A stretch of DNA of 64,000 bases from Athripsodes cinereus (lineage: Eukaryota; Arthropoda; Insecta; Trichoptera; Leptoceridae): contig OX388322.1 of NCBI GenBank assembly GCA_947579605.1, forward strand, positions 2,232,001 through 2,296,000, in the 5' to 3' direction. Each line of letters opens with the position of its first letter. The stretch's first letter is position 1. The position numbers were made by a program, and so were the translations under genes. Under the pieces are notes generated by a model. That model ran no database searches and was not told where the DNA came from. It worked only from the letters and a program-made list of their open reading frames with translations. This document shows positions 1 through 9,994 of the stretch, piece after piece.

Positions 1-620
1 TATACATAATTACCTACTAATATCACAACACATCCCTTGTGGGAGATGGCGTGGTAGAGATATATTTATTAGAAAATATATTTCGGAATTTCGGTAGCAT
101 GATGATGTGTTAATTAGACGTTTAAACAATCGTTCAATCCTACTGCCAACTTACTCCGTTTTCACAAAACAAGCAAATTTTTATTGCGAGAGTGTAATAA
201 AATTTCACAAAATCAGTGGCGAATATAATCTTACTAAGCGAATATAAAAAGGTGTTAAAATTCATTATCAAATGGCGAGACATTTTTTTGCGTCCAAAAA
301 AAATTAAAATCCTTTGTCACCATTTTAAATTGTTTTATACATTTTAATCAAATGATAAGCTTTTAATAAAAATAGAATTAACATAATAATTATATTAAAT
401 TAATTTGTTATACCTTCATAATAAATTAATCTATTTTTAAACTCACGGAATTTTAATATTCATGGCAACACTAAATTTAATGTATGCAACACTCGGTATA
501 TAATTATAAAGCTAGGATTAAAACATTTTGTTATAATAAATCAGTGGTAGATTTTTATTATAAAAGAATCACTCAACACATTGGCGTACCAAGGATTTTT
601 TCAAATGAGACAGCAGTTAA
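1..620. other. AT-rich non-coding DNA
   Basis: No gene is visible. Positions about 32-62 (cccttgtgggagatggcgtgg) resemble the 3' part of the SINE-B family seen in full at 52543-52781, so a SINE fragment probably sits there. The rest is A/T-rich sequence without recognisable coding potential. The only sizeable reading frame (484-681) runs into the LINE tail at 623-697 and is not supported as a gene. Confidence 0.5.
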
Positions 621-622
621 GC

Positions 623-697
623 AAATTTTTATTTTTCGGATAAATGGGAGTTCCTTGACTTGTGAGCTATCCGGACGGTAAGTGGATCTCCTTCAAC
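623..697 (+). repeat. 3' end of an R1-like LINE (tail fragment)
   Basis: The stretch from 'cggataaatgggagttcc' to 'ggatctccttcaa' matches, with substitutions, the last ~70 bp of the R1-clade element at 30361-31880 (reverse strand: 'cggataaatggaagtcccc' to 'gggtctccttcaa'). A third copy lies at 62100-62165. All three stop at the same terminus, which fits 5'-truncated insertions. Confidence 0.6.
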
Positions 698-702
698 GTT
701 AA

Positions 703-1365
703 AATTTGAAGAATGTCAGTCATCCCGAATGTCTCCTTTTTTATAGTACCTAGACCTACCTACAGAAAGAATGGTCTATATATTTACTACAAATTAGTGC
801 GCTTAATGGTATACACAGACAAAAATGCTATCAACGCTGACTCACCACTGTTCCAAAATAGGTAATTCACAAATCAATACATTTATACATTACTAAAATA
901 TATTATGTAACTGTTAACAAAAGTCAACAACCAAAAAGGTATTTAAGTGTTTTTTTTAACAAAAAATGTTTTTAAATATGAATTTAATATTACATTCAAG
1001 CAGATAATAAAGCAATTAAATTTACCTATATTCCTCTTCATATCAATTCGCGTGTCTACATTTAATATTAAATCACTTTATTTTTATTAAGAGCATTTTA
1101 ATAAATTACATATAAATAAAACATTGTCAAAGTCATAAAATTTGGCGTCGTATTAGGTACTCTATAAATATTAGGTAAAATAAAATATTTCAAATAGGTA
1201 TCAGTAATAATTTTGAAATTAGGGGTAGTAACCTCATAAAACTGTTCAGTATATGAGTTTTTTAATCGTTTTAAAGTCGACATTACGGTAGAAGGAAGAT
1301 TATAATATTCTGCATGAGCATTTTTGCTGAAATCCAAAAACAAAATACTGGCAACTCACGGTCCG
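703..1365. other. Non-coding, nothing recognised
   Basis: A/T-rich sequence with no convincing reading frame, RNA gene or repeat that I can place. The reverse-strand frame at 1098-1343 has no recognisable domain. Confidence 0.5.
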
Positions 1366-1862
1366 AACCTCGGGATCCCGGTCGTATTTTAGTCCCAAAA
1401 TTTTAGGGACTAAATCGAACGAATCCTGGGATTTTCGGGATTAGTACAAATTTTAAATAATTCAGGAATTTGGGACACATTCGCATTAATGAATCACTGA
1501 CAGCCGAAACTTGTATTAGTATCTTAAAAGAGCATCTTTCTGAGTTCGATATTTCACTAGATACCGATATTGTGGCAATAGTCACTGATGATGGCCCAAA
1601 TGTTATGCGGAAGGTAGGAAAACTTTAGAGCACCAAATATGTTTTGCACACGGTATTCACTTAGCTGTTTTTGTTTATTGTACAGAAAAATAATTTAAAA
1701 CTCAAATACATTGCCAAAAGATAAATAAAATGCTGATTTTGATATGGTTTTATTGTTTTTTTTACCACTTGTCATTTCCAATACAGTCCCGGGATCCCGG
1801 AATTAACTGTAGATAATCCCGAAATCCCGGGATTAGAAAAAAGAGCCGGGATCGAATCCTCT
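1366..1862 (+). mobile_element. Decayed hAT transposon remnant
   Basis: A transposase fragment (1476-1690) is bracketed by repeated palindromic words built on CGGGATCCCGG (about 1371-1383 and 1790-1800) and related 'aatcccgggatt' words up to 1858. The bracketing suggests remains of terminal or subterminal repeats. Exact ends and target duplication could not be fixed by eye. Confidence 0.5.
1476..1690 (+). pseudogene. hAT-family transposase fragment
   Basis: Reading from 1476 gives about 50 residues including 'LDTDIVAIVTDDGPNVMRK', which matches the core of hAT transposases around the second catalytic aspartate (the 'TDGA..M' region of ZBED-type proteins). After a stop near 1629 the sequence resumes in another frame with 'HQICFAHGIHLAVFVYC', the conserved C..AH..HL motif that follows in hAT enzymes. 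hAT transposases cut and paste their element and make 8-bp target duplications. This copy is far shorter than the usual 550-700 residues, has in-frame stops and a frame change, and cannot encode an active enzyme. Family is well supported by two motifs in the right order. Confidence 0.75.
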
Positions 1863-1869
1863 ACTCACG

Positions 1870-2820
1870 ATAGACTAACTAAATCCGTAACCAACTACAG
1901 ACATTTACGAATAAACAACTATTGTAGGTAACGACTACAAACGGAGGACCGAACTATGTGATGTTGCCCAACGTCTGCAATCCTGTGTCAATCAGCTTAA
2001 AGCAGAGCAGATCCTTCAAGAACTTTAAAAAAAAGATATAAGGCTGAACAGCACACAAAAACTCTCGTTATTGTATCTGAGGGATGTGTACTGATGATTT
2101 TGGACTTTGCGTGGTAAATTTATTTTGGTATATTTTTGTACATGAATATTGTATAAGCCCTGTCATTGGTTTATACATACCACATATAATTACATTTTAA
2201 AAAGATCTAGATAGGTAGTTTCCACCATATATTCCTGAGAAGAGTGTTTAAGTACGAATATATTTTATTTTATTTCAGAATTCTAATTCTAATAATATAA
2301 ATAATTATCGCAAAGGTAATCAAATATGTAGGTAAGTACATATGAAATTTCCTAATTGTATAAATAGTGAATTGTTTGTGCCTAAATTTATGAAAAATGG
2401 GTGGAAATTAATGAAATATTTGTAAGATTTGGGTAATTTTAGTATACCTATTTCATATTTCTCAAACATATTCCGAAGGTCACATGTATGTACATATATT
2501 TTCGTACACTAAACATGACAAGTTGACATGCAACAAGAAAATAATTTACCCAATACATTACACGTAATCATACGCTGTATTAGAAAAATCAACAATAGCA
2601 ACTGAAGTGTAAGAGTTTCGAATGTTTCCAATTCTTGAGATTGAAAAGGTTTGTCCCATGGAGTCTTTGATAAAGAATTGGCCTCCCACACTTTCCTGTA
2701 AGCTTAAGGTTTTCTTAAATTCTTACAATTAATAAGACTTCTACACTACATCTTAAATTACCATCCATGCCAATGATTTAAAAATGTGAATACACCAAAA
2801 TTGGTATTTCAATAATTTGT
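1870..2820. other. Non-coding with short repeat scraps
   Basis: No gene seen. Around 2640-2700 the words 'gataaagaattggcctcccac' and 'tcctgtaag' resemble the head of SINE-B (consensus aaagaattggtctcccactc), suggesting a badly decayed copy. The remainder is A/T-rich and unremarkable. Confidence 0.4.
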
Positions 2821-2835
2821 AGAATGCGTCTAGAT

Positions 2836-3427
2836 TAGAGGGTAATTTTTCCCGGATTATTTTCGTTCCCGGGAAACGGGAAATTCATAATTATATTTAT
2901 TAATATTCAATTTTTCAACGAATTTGGTAGAAAAACTCTCAAAACTTGTTAACCCTTACAAACATTTTGATTTGATAAAAAAAAAATATTGTTACCAGTA
3001 TAAGTTATTTGCTTAAAAAAAACTTAAAAAAAATAGCCGACTGACGAGATTTATTTGGGTACTCTTTGTTATATCAAAATACAAATTGTTTACAAAATAT
3101 ATATACTTTTAATATTTATTCATCCTATCAACCAAATAAATATTACGGATTTTGGCAAAGCTTTTTTAATAAATTAAAATCGAGTTAATTTGGTGATTTT
3201 TGACTTCAAAATGAGAAATTAAAAAAAAAATGATTTTTTAAATCGGTTTATATCCAGAAATAAAACAAAAAATTGACAGTTTGCTGCACTAATATTTTTA
3301 AAAACTATCTAACTTTTCGATATAATAAAAAAAAAATGAAAAATCGTAGGATTCTTGTACATTGTCGGCACTCATCCCCGATTTCGATGTTTAGAATTAT
3401 GCGGGAATTCCCGGGAATAACCCTCTA
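2836..3427. mobile_element. hAT-like MITE, 592 bp, 8-bp target duplication
   Basis: The ends are inverted repeats: left TAGAGGGTAATTTTTCCCGG, right (reverse complement) TAGAGGGTTATTCCCGGGAA. They are flanked by a perfect 8-bp direct repeat GTCTAGAT at 2828-2835 and 3428-3435. An 8-bp duplication with TA.AGGG-type ends fits the hAT superfamily. The interior carries no transposase. It matches, reverse-complemented, the interior of the TTAA-flanked element at 8806-9514, although the termini differ. Confidence 0.75.
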
Positions 3428-3459
3428 GTCTAGATCACTTCTGTATTGTGACTTCTCAC

Positions 3460-3656
3460 ATTCACAGGTTTGGTATTACCAATAATGAATACTGTGAGTG
3501 TGAATTAAATGTAGAGACTGGATTACGTTTTCTTTGAATGTCCAATTCGTTCGGACCATGATCTCTATGATATTATGGATGACGTTGAACGATCTTTTAA
3601 TATGACTCACTTATTATCTCTGAACTCTTACGAAATATATAAAAAAAAATCTTAGC
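3460..3656 (+). pseudogene. LINE ORF2 C-terminal zinc-knuckle fragment
   Basis: Two adjoining frames give 'RFGITNNEYCECELNVET' and then, after a frame shift near 3517, 'DYVFFECPIRSDHDLYDI' ending at a TAG near 3656. The pattern C-x-C, then F-F-E-C-P, is the C-terminal cysteine/histidine motif found after the reverse transcriptase domain in Jockey, I and R1-group non-LTR retrotransposons. Only this end remains and it is frameshifted. It is followed by A/T-rich DNA, with no clear 3' tail. Confidence 0.65.
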
Positions 3657-4110
3657 TTTTTATGATGGAACAAAATTGTAACATAATATTATTGTTTTAT
3701 TATTATTTGCTTATTTTAGTACATTTTGTAGAGTACTTTAAAATTGCTGATTTTGCTCAAATAAATTAGTTTTATGGGTAGATAGCATTGTTAAAAAAAC
3801 TCCATTATTTTGATATATCTTACAGGACACTCAAAATTAAAGAAATAGTTGGAGGTCTATGCTTTCTCGGGGACGCCACGAAATAATATATATTACACTT
3901 TCTTATATGTGAAAATCAGAAAATATGAAAGTCACTTACAAACTTTGAAAACACGTACAAGGAGCAGTTGTGTTTTCATCGAAAAGGTATATCAGGTATG
4001 TATGAAAATCTTACAACTATCGAACTGTGATTCAAACCTTTTGTTAAAAACGCACAACAGTAGACCACAAACTTTCAACTGTTTAGGAAATAAGTATAAT
4101 TATATCTACG
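3657..4110. other. Non-coding
   Basis: A/T-rich DNA. A 'ttacaggacactcaaaatt' word near 3821 is a small SINE-B scrap (reverse strand of aagttttcgagtgtcctgtaa). The 114-codon frame starting at 3849 shows no domain and reads through low-complexity sequence. Confidence 0.45.
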
Positions 4111-4118
4111 TCGGGTTC

Positions 4119-4330
4119 AGGGGCGGAACGAAACTTTTCTTATTTGTCATGCTTTTTTTATATAAATGTGTTGCATTTATAGTGCAAAGATAGTGTCTTG
4201 AATTTAAAATCGGGAGATCCGAGTTTTGAATTCTATTTCTAATGAACTCTTCTTTCAATAGGTACACAAGATAATTTTTTACAACGAAATTATTATTTTG
4301 TTTCTTGTTGTACGTATACATTACAACTCA
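4119..4330. repeat. Possible hAT-type transposon end
   Basis: 'caggggcggaacgaaacttttcttatttgtcat' (read 4120-4150) closely resembles the start of another sequence at 20505 (cagtggcggaacgagacttc). CAGNGGCGG is a common start of hAT terminal repeats. No matching opposite end was found, so this is at best a fragment. Confidence 0.4.
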
Positions 4331-4589
4331 TTTTATAGAAAGCTACCAGCTATACTATTCTTATATCAAAATTATGCTATGACAACTGTTATGTATGAAT
4401 ACACATGAAATGTAAAAATTACCTACCTCGCGCATTTTTGATGTCTACAGTAGCAAAGATTCTATAAATTGTATAAGTTACTTACATATGGCGGAAAGCT
4501 AGTAGTTCTGCTGGAAAGCTGTCAATATGCATTTTGTAATAGAGGTATACAAGCCATCTGTTTGCCATATTCAATTCAGAGACAAGGTA

Positions 4590-4735
4590 TGCCAGCATGC
4601 CATCCGTCTCGAATATCTTAATTTATTTATTGGTACAGAAAAACAACAGACATGTTTGCTGCATGCAGTTATTTACTGGCTATCCCACTTATGGGAGACG
4701 TCGTGATAATATAGATGTATACAGAAGCTAAGCTT
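4590..4735 (+). repeat. SINE-B, 5'-truncated and decayed
   Basis: Words from 'gacaaggtatgccagcatgcc' through 'ttggtacagaaaaacaacag' to 'ggctatcccacttatggga' follow the order of the SINE-B body and tail at 52640-52770 (gaggtttgccacccatcc, ttggcacgaagaggacag, gctaccccacttgtggga). It has many substitutions and no (TAG)n left. Confidence 0.6.
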
Positions 4736-4812
4736 TAAATTAATCTGAATTTCAAATCCGATTTCCAGCATACTCTGGCATGATTTCTGAGACCCTGATC
4801 ACATTCCTGCCT

Positions 4813-4879
<67 letters not shown>

Positions 4880-4950
4880 AATATATGTGGCGTTAAATGT
4901 ATGTATATGGATGTATATGTGTGATTGTGTGTGGATATATGTTTGGGTGT
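4813..4950. repeat. (GT)n microsatellite and derived TG-rich tract
   Basis: A nearly pure GT run covers about 4813-4876, broken once by 'gagg'. It is followed by a degenerate TG/ATG-rich tract to about 4950. Length polymorphism is likely. Confidence 0.9.
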
Positions 4951-4988
4951 GTGAGCGTGTGTGTTGTGTCATATGATTATATAACTAA

Positions 4989-5023
4989 TTCATATAACAT
5001 ATGAATTAGTTATAAATAATTAA
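4989..5023. other. Short perfect hairpin
   Basis: TATAACTAATTCATAT is followed after a 3-base spacer by its reverse complement ATATGAATTAGTTATA. The A/T-only stem of about 16 bp lies just before a LINE 3' end. It could be a MITE core or chance in A/T-rich DNA. Confidence 0.5.
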
Positions 5024-5084
5024 ATTTAGTATTAGGTAACTGTTCACATTTAGTATTAATTACACATTGTCAACATAGTATCAC

Positions 5085-5197
5085 ACATTATTTTGGTTAG
5101 CTGGAAGATATTGCCCCCAGGCAATAAGCTCGCCAATTGCTCATGATTTTTTTTTCTGATCAATAAAGTGTTCTTATTATTATTATTATTATTATTA
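5085..5197 (+). repeat. LINE 3' UTR with (ATT)n tail
   Basis: 'ggttagctggaagatattgc' followed by 'caataagctcgcc' and, 60 bp on, 'caataaagtg' before (TTA)n at 5177-5197. This is the layout of LINE 3' ends common in insects, especially Lepidoptera, and resembles the CR1-like tails at 59110, 61010 and elsewhere in this window. There is no coding part. Confidence 0.6.
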
Positions 5198-5199
5198 AA

Positions 5200-6250
5200 T
5201 GATTAAACAGAATAAAGGAAATAATCTAAGTACTTAAAGTAAAGAATGCTAAAGCACTGAGACAAAGTTTTTACGTTTTTAAATGCTGTTCAATAAACGA
5301 ATGAATAAAGAAATGAGCAAGCTTGTCAAAATGTGTCTTTTTACTACAGCGTGCTTTGAATGTGTAGTTATGTGGAAGGCGCGCCACTGGTAAACTTTTA
5401 ACATAATATCAACTCAACGATTTTCAGTTAAGTCACGAAAGCAAAGAAAAAAATATAATTGCGGTCAAAAGCGTGACACATTATTTTCATACAAAAATAT
5501 TTCTCCATTTTCTTTGAACACAAAATTTCATTTCTCCTGTAATTTCTTAAAAATATTAATATAATATTTCAAGAAACTGTGTCAAAGAAAATAGTATTTA
5601 GTGTGTCAATGAATTATTTTTTTCGCCGACGATTTGTGGTGGAAGTGTATACAATAATCAACTAAAATTTATAGCAAAGTGTAGATTTAGTAAATTTTAT
5701 TATGAGCAATTTAATGCTAAAAAAGTATCGTTCACATATGACGATTTTCTAACTTAATTTCTAAATAAACATTTAAGAATTGACGCTTAAATTTTGAATA
5801 ATTTGATTCCCAATTATTCACTAAATTAAATTTTAAATAATCAGTGTACTAAATTATAGTAATGCGTTTCTATCACAAGCTCTCTGATTCAAATTCCATA
5901 GTGGACTTTCTCGTTTTTCTCAAAACAAACCTACTGCTTAATGTAGCGGTTTTTGAGAATATATTTGCGTTCATAATAAACTCAGATATAAAAAACAAAG
6001 CTTTTCTTATAACAGATCTAGTTTTAAATCAAAAATCTTAAACGGTGTTAGGTAAAAAAGTATGAATACGTACAAAAAATTGAAATAAAACTGATACCTA
6101 CTTTTTACACATTTTTGATATAATTGACATCAGATTCTTGCCACATAAGTCAATATAAAACACACTTTATACGAGAATCTTCACTCGAATTTGAAAAAAG
6201 AAAGAATATTGTTCTGAATTCAAAAATACTGCATAGAATAAATAAATTAT
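5200..6250. other. Non-coding, nothing recognised
   Basis: A/T-rich DNA without recognisable genes or repeats. Reading frames are all below 70 codons and without domains. Confidence 0.5.
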
Positions 6251-6251
6251 T

Positions 6252-6308
6252 GATTTCCATTGGTTGCGCTGGACATAGACGAGATGTTCAGCGAACCAAC
6301 GGAAATTG
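6252..6308. other. Imperfect ~25-bp hairpin
   Basis: gatttccattggttgcgctg... (6252-6276) pairs with 6284-6308 (..cagcgaaccaacggaaattg), with a 7-base loop and a few mismatches or bulges. The size is compatible with a pre-miRNA-like stem or a tiny foldback element. No conserved miRNA was recognised. Confidence 0.45.
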
Positions 6309-6309
6309 A

Positions 6310-8230
6310 CTGAATTGGTATTATTATTATTGATGATGGCTTATTGGCTCATAATCAGAAAGAATTCGATATTCAAATTTCAAATGACTGTATGGCAATT
6401 GGTTCAAATAAAGAATGGAATATGAACATTTTTTCATAAATTATTTTATTCCTTTGATTTATTCCAGCACAGAATCTATATTAACTATTTTTTTGTGTAA
6501 TATTTGTAATTTTATAAATTTAGAGCGAATCGTAACAGTTTTAAGCCATTGCACAAATCAATGTGTGTAAATAATAAACTTGTAAGTATTTAAGCGTCTA
6601 AAACAGTTTAGTTTCTACAAATTTAATTCTAAGCAGTTGCACTAATCAATGTAACTATGTAAAAATATACTTGTAAGTTTAATTTATCGACAACGGTTCT
6701 TGGTGGAAGTCCATATTAATAAATTATACTTGAAAATATTGAATCATCTAAATATTTAAGTTTCTACATCATGTATATGTGGTATATAGTATATAGGTTT
6801 CAGTTATTGTTTAATTGTCCAAAAATATTAAAAAAAAATTATGTACAATATTTTTCATCTTCTACTAGATAATTACAATTACAATTATAAAACTACAATC
6901 ACGATAACATTCGATTACAATTACAGCAACTTGACAGGCTATGTAGGTACACCTGTGCGCCTGAACAAGCGAAGAGATAATAATTATGCGATCAGCACAC
7001 GCAGCTGTTTCAGCCTGTGATTTTATTTATTTATTTACCTGTTAAACATATAACAACAAAAAAATACTTACAAAAAAACAAAGTTGGAATTAACAGCTCC
7101 AAGTATAAATCAATAAAAATAAACAGTAAGATATAAAATAAAATTAGTAGTTGCGTAGCACAAAACAACAATAGAAATTAAATTAAACGATGATAATAAA
7201 TTATAAAGAGATCGGATAAAATTGAAATTGGACTTAAACAATATAAAATTTTAATCTTGAAGTTCGTTCAGTTAGTCAATAAAAAATAAACAAAAAAAAT
7301 ATTCGGTAGGTATGGGAATATACTTCGGTAAATAATTATAGTTATGCTGACCTGAATTTCGATACAAAAAAACTCCTGGAGTATCTGCAACCACTAAAGC
7401 ACAATACAGAAAATTTCTCGACAGAGACCTCATCTACACAACCAATAGATTGGGAAACTCCCTCTAGTAGGAAATAGGAAAGGTGTTCCGATGCTTACGA
7501 ATCGGCTTAGGTAGATGAGATGTCTAATATTTTTAATATCACCACTCACACAGGGGTGAAAAATCCAGCAAAATGTGAAAAATATATTTAACTAAAGCAC
7601 TGCGTTTTTTTATAATTCATTAAAATTCAGTATAAACGTCCTGACCACTCTCATCATTCAAATTAAGAAATAAAATTTATTAATTAAAATGAGAATTTGT
7701 TATTTTATGAATAATAATTGTATATTCATTTCAGAATATTCTGTATAAAAAAAATCTTATTCAGGATTCACTTGTTGTACAAAAACAGTATTTCTTTCAC
7801 CACTCACCATGCGACTAATTCCTAAATAAATTTTGGTTCATTTGCTGTAATCGCCACGTTAAATGCTTTCTTTTTATTACAAATACTTTTATACATAATG
7901 TGAGTTGGGAGTGATTAACCTCAAGCCGTAATTAGTGTAATAAAAATGACGATAATATTAACAACAATTCAAAATTATAGCTATTTTATAGAAAAACAAA
8001 GCGACCTCTTAACATACAATGAAATTCGCGTCGAGGGCAAGTCGGATAATAAAATCTCTCCACAACTTCTACAATAGAAGTTTGGTCTCCGATTTTTTGA
8101 TTGATGAGGGTAGAGATAGATGTAGGGAGATGTTTTCTTTGTTGGTTTAGAATTGTGAGTGTTCTTATCTTTTATGTTTCTATGTCTTATGTTATTTGTT
8201 TCTATCATCTTTTTGTACTATTGTAATGTT
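6310..8230. other. Long A/T-rich non-coding stretch
   Basis: No gene, tRNA or clear transposon was identified. A moderately less A/T-rich piece at 7380-7520 has no readable domain. The small reverse frame 7981-8208 is not supported by any motif. Confidence 0.4.
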
Positions 8231-8235
8231 TATGT

Positions 8236-8372
8236 TGTTTGTTGTTAGCCCCAATACAGGTGCATTGTACCTAGTGGGGCAGCAACACCAACGCATTGTT
8301 AATTGTTACATAAATAATTGTGGTATTATTTATATAAATGTGAAGTAAATATTTTATGAATAAAGAAATTAT
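8236..8372 (+). repeat. Possible retroelement or transcript 3' end
   Basis: The sequence 'agccccaatacaggtgca' pairs imperfectly with 'tgtacctagtggggca' to form a short stem. It is followed about 90 bp later by 'gaataaagaaatt' (AATAAA-type signal) and A/T tails. That architecture fits a LINE-like or mRNA 3' end on the plus strand, but no coding sequence can be attached. Confidence 0.35.
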
Positions 8373-8772
8373 GAAATTATTAAATTATAATTATTAAATT
8401 AAATTAAAATTAAATTAATAAATTTATATACTATATTATTATGTTGTAAAGTAAATCTCTCCCTTTCTTCATTCTTTTATATCATCATGACATTTTCTAC
8501 AAGCAAGGTAGCCATTTAACCAACTTCGAGTAATAAACACCTTTTTATCATGTTCTTTCTTTCTATACACAGATTTATTTTATTACAATATACGGCTTGA
8601 GCCTTCAACATGTTCAAAAGTATATGACAGGCATAAAAAGTAGATTCATACAAGACAAGAGTAACCACGAGAAAAAAGAACAATAAATACATAAAACACA
8701 ATAATGACATGTATAATATAAATAAATTGTTCAATGAAACTTGTTAAAAATTAATTAATATAAAACAGCGGA

Positions 8773-9580
8773 GCTACTCTTGACACAATAAAAATACGAT
8801 CTTAAGGGGCTCCTTTAGCAAAAATGATAAAACATTCAATTTTCGACAAGTTTGGTACACAAACTCTCAAAACTCGTTGACCCTACGAACATTTTGATTT
8901 GATAAAATATGAAAACAAATATTAATTACCAATATCAAACTTTAACCTTAAAAAAAACTTGATTTTAGCTTCATTTCAAAAAGCATATTTCTAAAAATCG
9001 AATTCGGGGCTGTGTTTGGTACATAAATGCACGAGAACCATACAATTTTTCATATATTTTTTTTTAATATTACGAATACTTAGATTGTTATTACAATTAT
9101 AGAACAAAAAAAATCTTTTTATTTTGTTTTGACATGGATATTAACCGATTTAAAAAAAAATTTTTTTGATAAAATATATCATATTTTGAAACCAAAAATC
9201 ATCACATGAACTCGATTTTTTAGATACTAAAAAAAGTTTGCTAAAATCTATGGTATTTATATGCTTGATAGGATGAATAAAAATTATATATATTTTACAA
9301 AAAAATAGTATTTTGGTATAACAAAGAGTACCTAAATAAATCTCGTCAGTCTGCGATTTATTTATTTTTTAGTAAAAAACTAATATTGGTAATAAATATT
9401 TGTTTTTTTTATTTTATCAAATCAATATGTTCGCAAGGGTCAACAAGTTTTGGCAGTTTTTCAATCAAATTTGTTGAAAATTGAATATTTTACTGTTTTT
9501 GCTAAATGGGGCCCTTAATCTAGTCTTGATCTTAATCATTTGACGCGCGAAGATTTTAGATTTTGTCAAGAGCAACCCTA
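8773..9580. mobile_element. MITE-A copy split by a TTAA element
   Basis: The left piece 8773-8805 (gctactcttgacacaa...cgatcttaa) and the right piece 9515-9580 (ttaatctagtcttgatc... to gtcaagagcaacccta) together form a shortened MITE-A (compare 24213-24425). Its consensus reads 'cgatcttaatctagtc' at the break, so the insertion at 8806-9514 used the TTAA inside MITE-A and duplicated it. The left terminus is decayed. Confidence 0.8.
8806..9514. mobile_element. 709-bp long-inverted-repeat element with TTAA target duplication
   Basis: The ends GGGGCTCCTTTAGCAAAAA and, reverse-complemented from the right, GGGCCCCATTTAGCAAAAA are inverted repeats. They lead into arms of about 130 bp that share words such as 'gacaagtttgg', 'ctctcaaaactcgttgaccc' and 'cattttgatttgataaaat'. 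TTAA flanks both sides (8802-8805, 9515-9518). TTAA targeting is known for piggyBac, and some Kolobok elements also use it. There is no transposase, so this is non-autonomous. The interior is shared with 2836-3427 and 43668-43975. Confidence 0.8.
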
Positions 9581-9815
9581 CTAAAGCTATAACAAATTAT
9601 ATAAGATGTTAGATATAACTGGAGAACGTATCAGTATTGTAATTTCCTCTAGACAACCAGTGCTGTTTTTATTCTGCTAGGACAATTTATTTCCATATCA
9701 TGGAGGCGAAAATTCAGGATGGAAACTTCACAACACAGCCGAGAATCAAACATAAGGTCTCGAAAATACGAGTCGAATGTGATAATCACCAATCACCAAT
9801 TCCAAATTCAAAATG

Positions 9816-9990
9816 TTTTTTTTTTAAAGATATATCTGGGTTTTGTTATAAACCCAAATACAACCTTATACACCTTTCAGACTAAGCTAAAAGCTTGTAC
9901 CGTGAAAGGGGAGTTTGCCGGCACCTGGGATCGAACCACAGACCCCTTGTTATGAAGGCCGTGAATTTACCTCCAGGCTACCGACGAACT
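9816..9990 (-). repeat. SINE-A (tRNA-derived), full-length-like
   Basis: On the minus strand it begins 'gttcgtcggtagcctggagg' and has a polymerase III B box 'ggttcgatccc' about 50 bp further. It continues 'aaaggtgtataaggttgtat' and ends 'aaacccagatatatcttt' before poly-A (poly-T on plus, from 9816). The A-box-like word is tagcctggagg. Further copies are at 19942, 57204, 58751 and 63517. Confidence 0.85.
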
Positions 9991-9994
9991 CGTT

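Noticed and set aside
3849..4193. 114-codon plus-strand frame
   Set aside because: No domain, biased composition, ends in a possible hAT terminal fragment.
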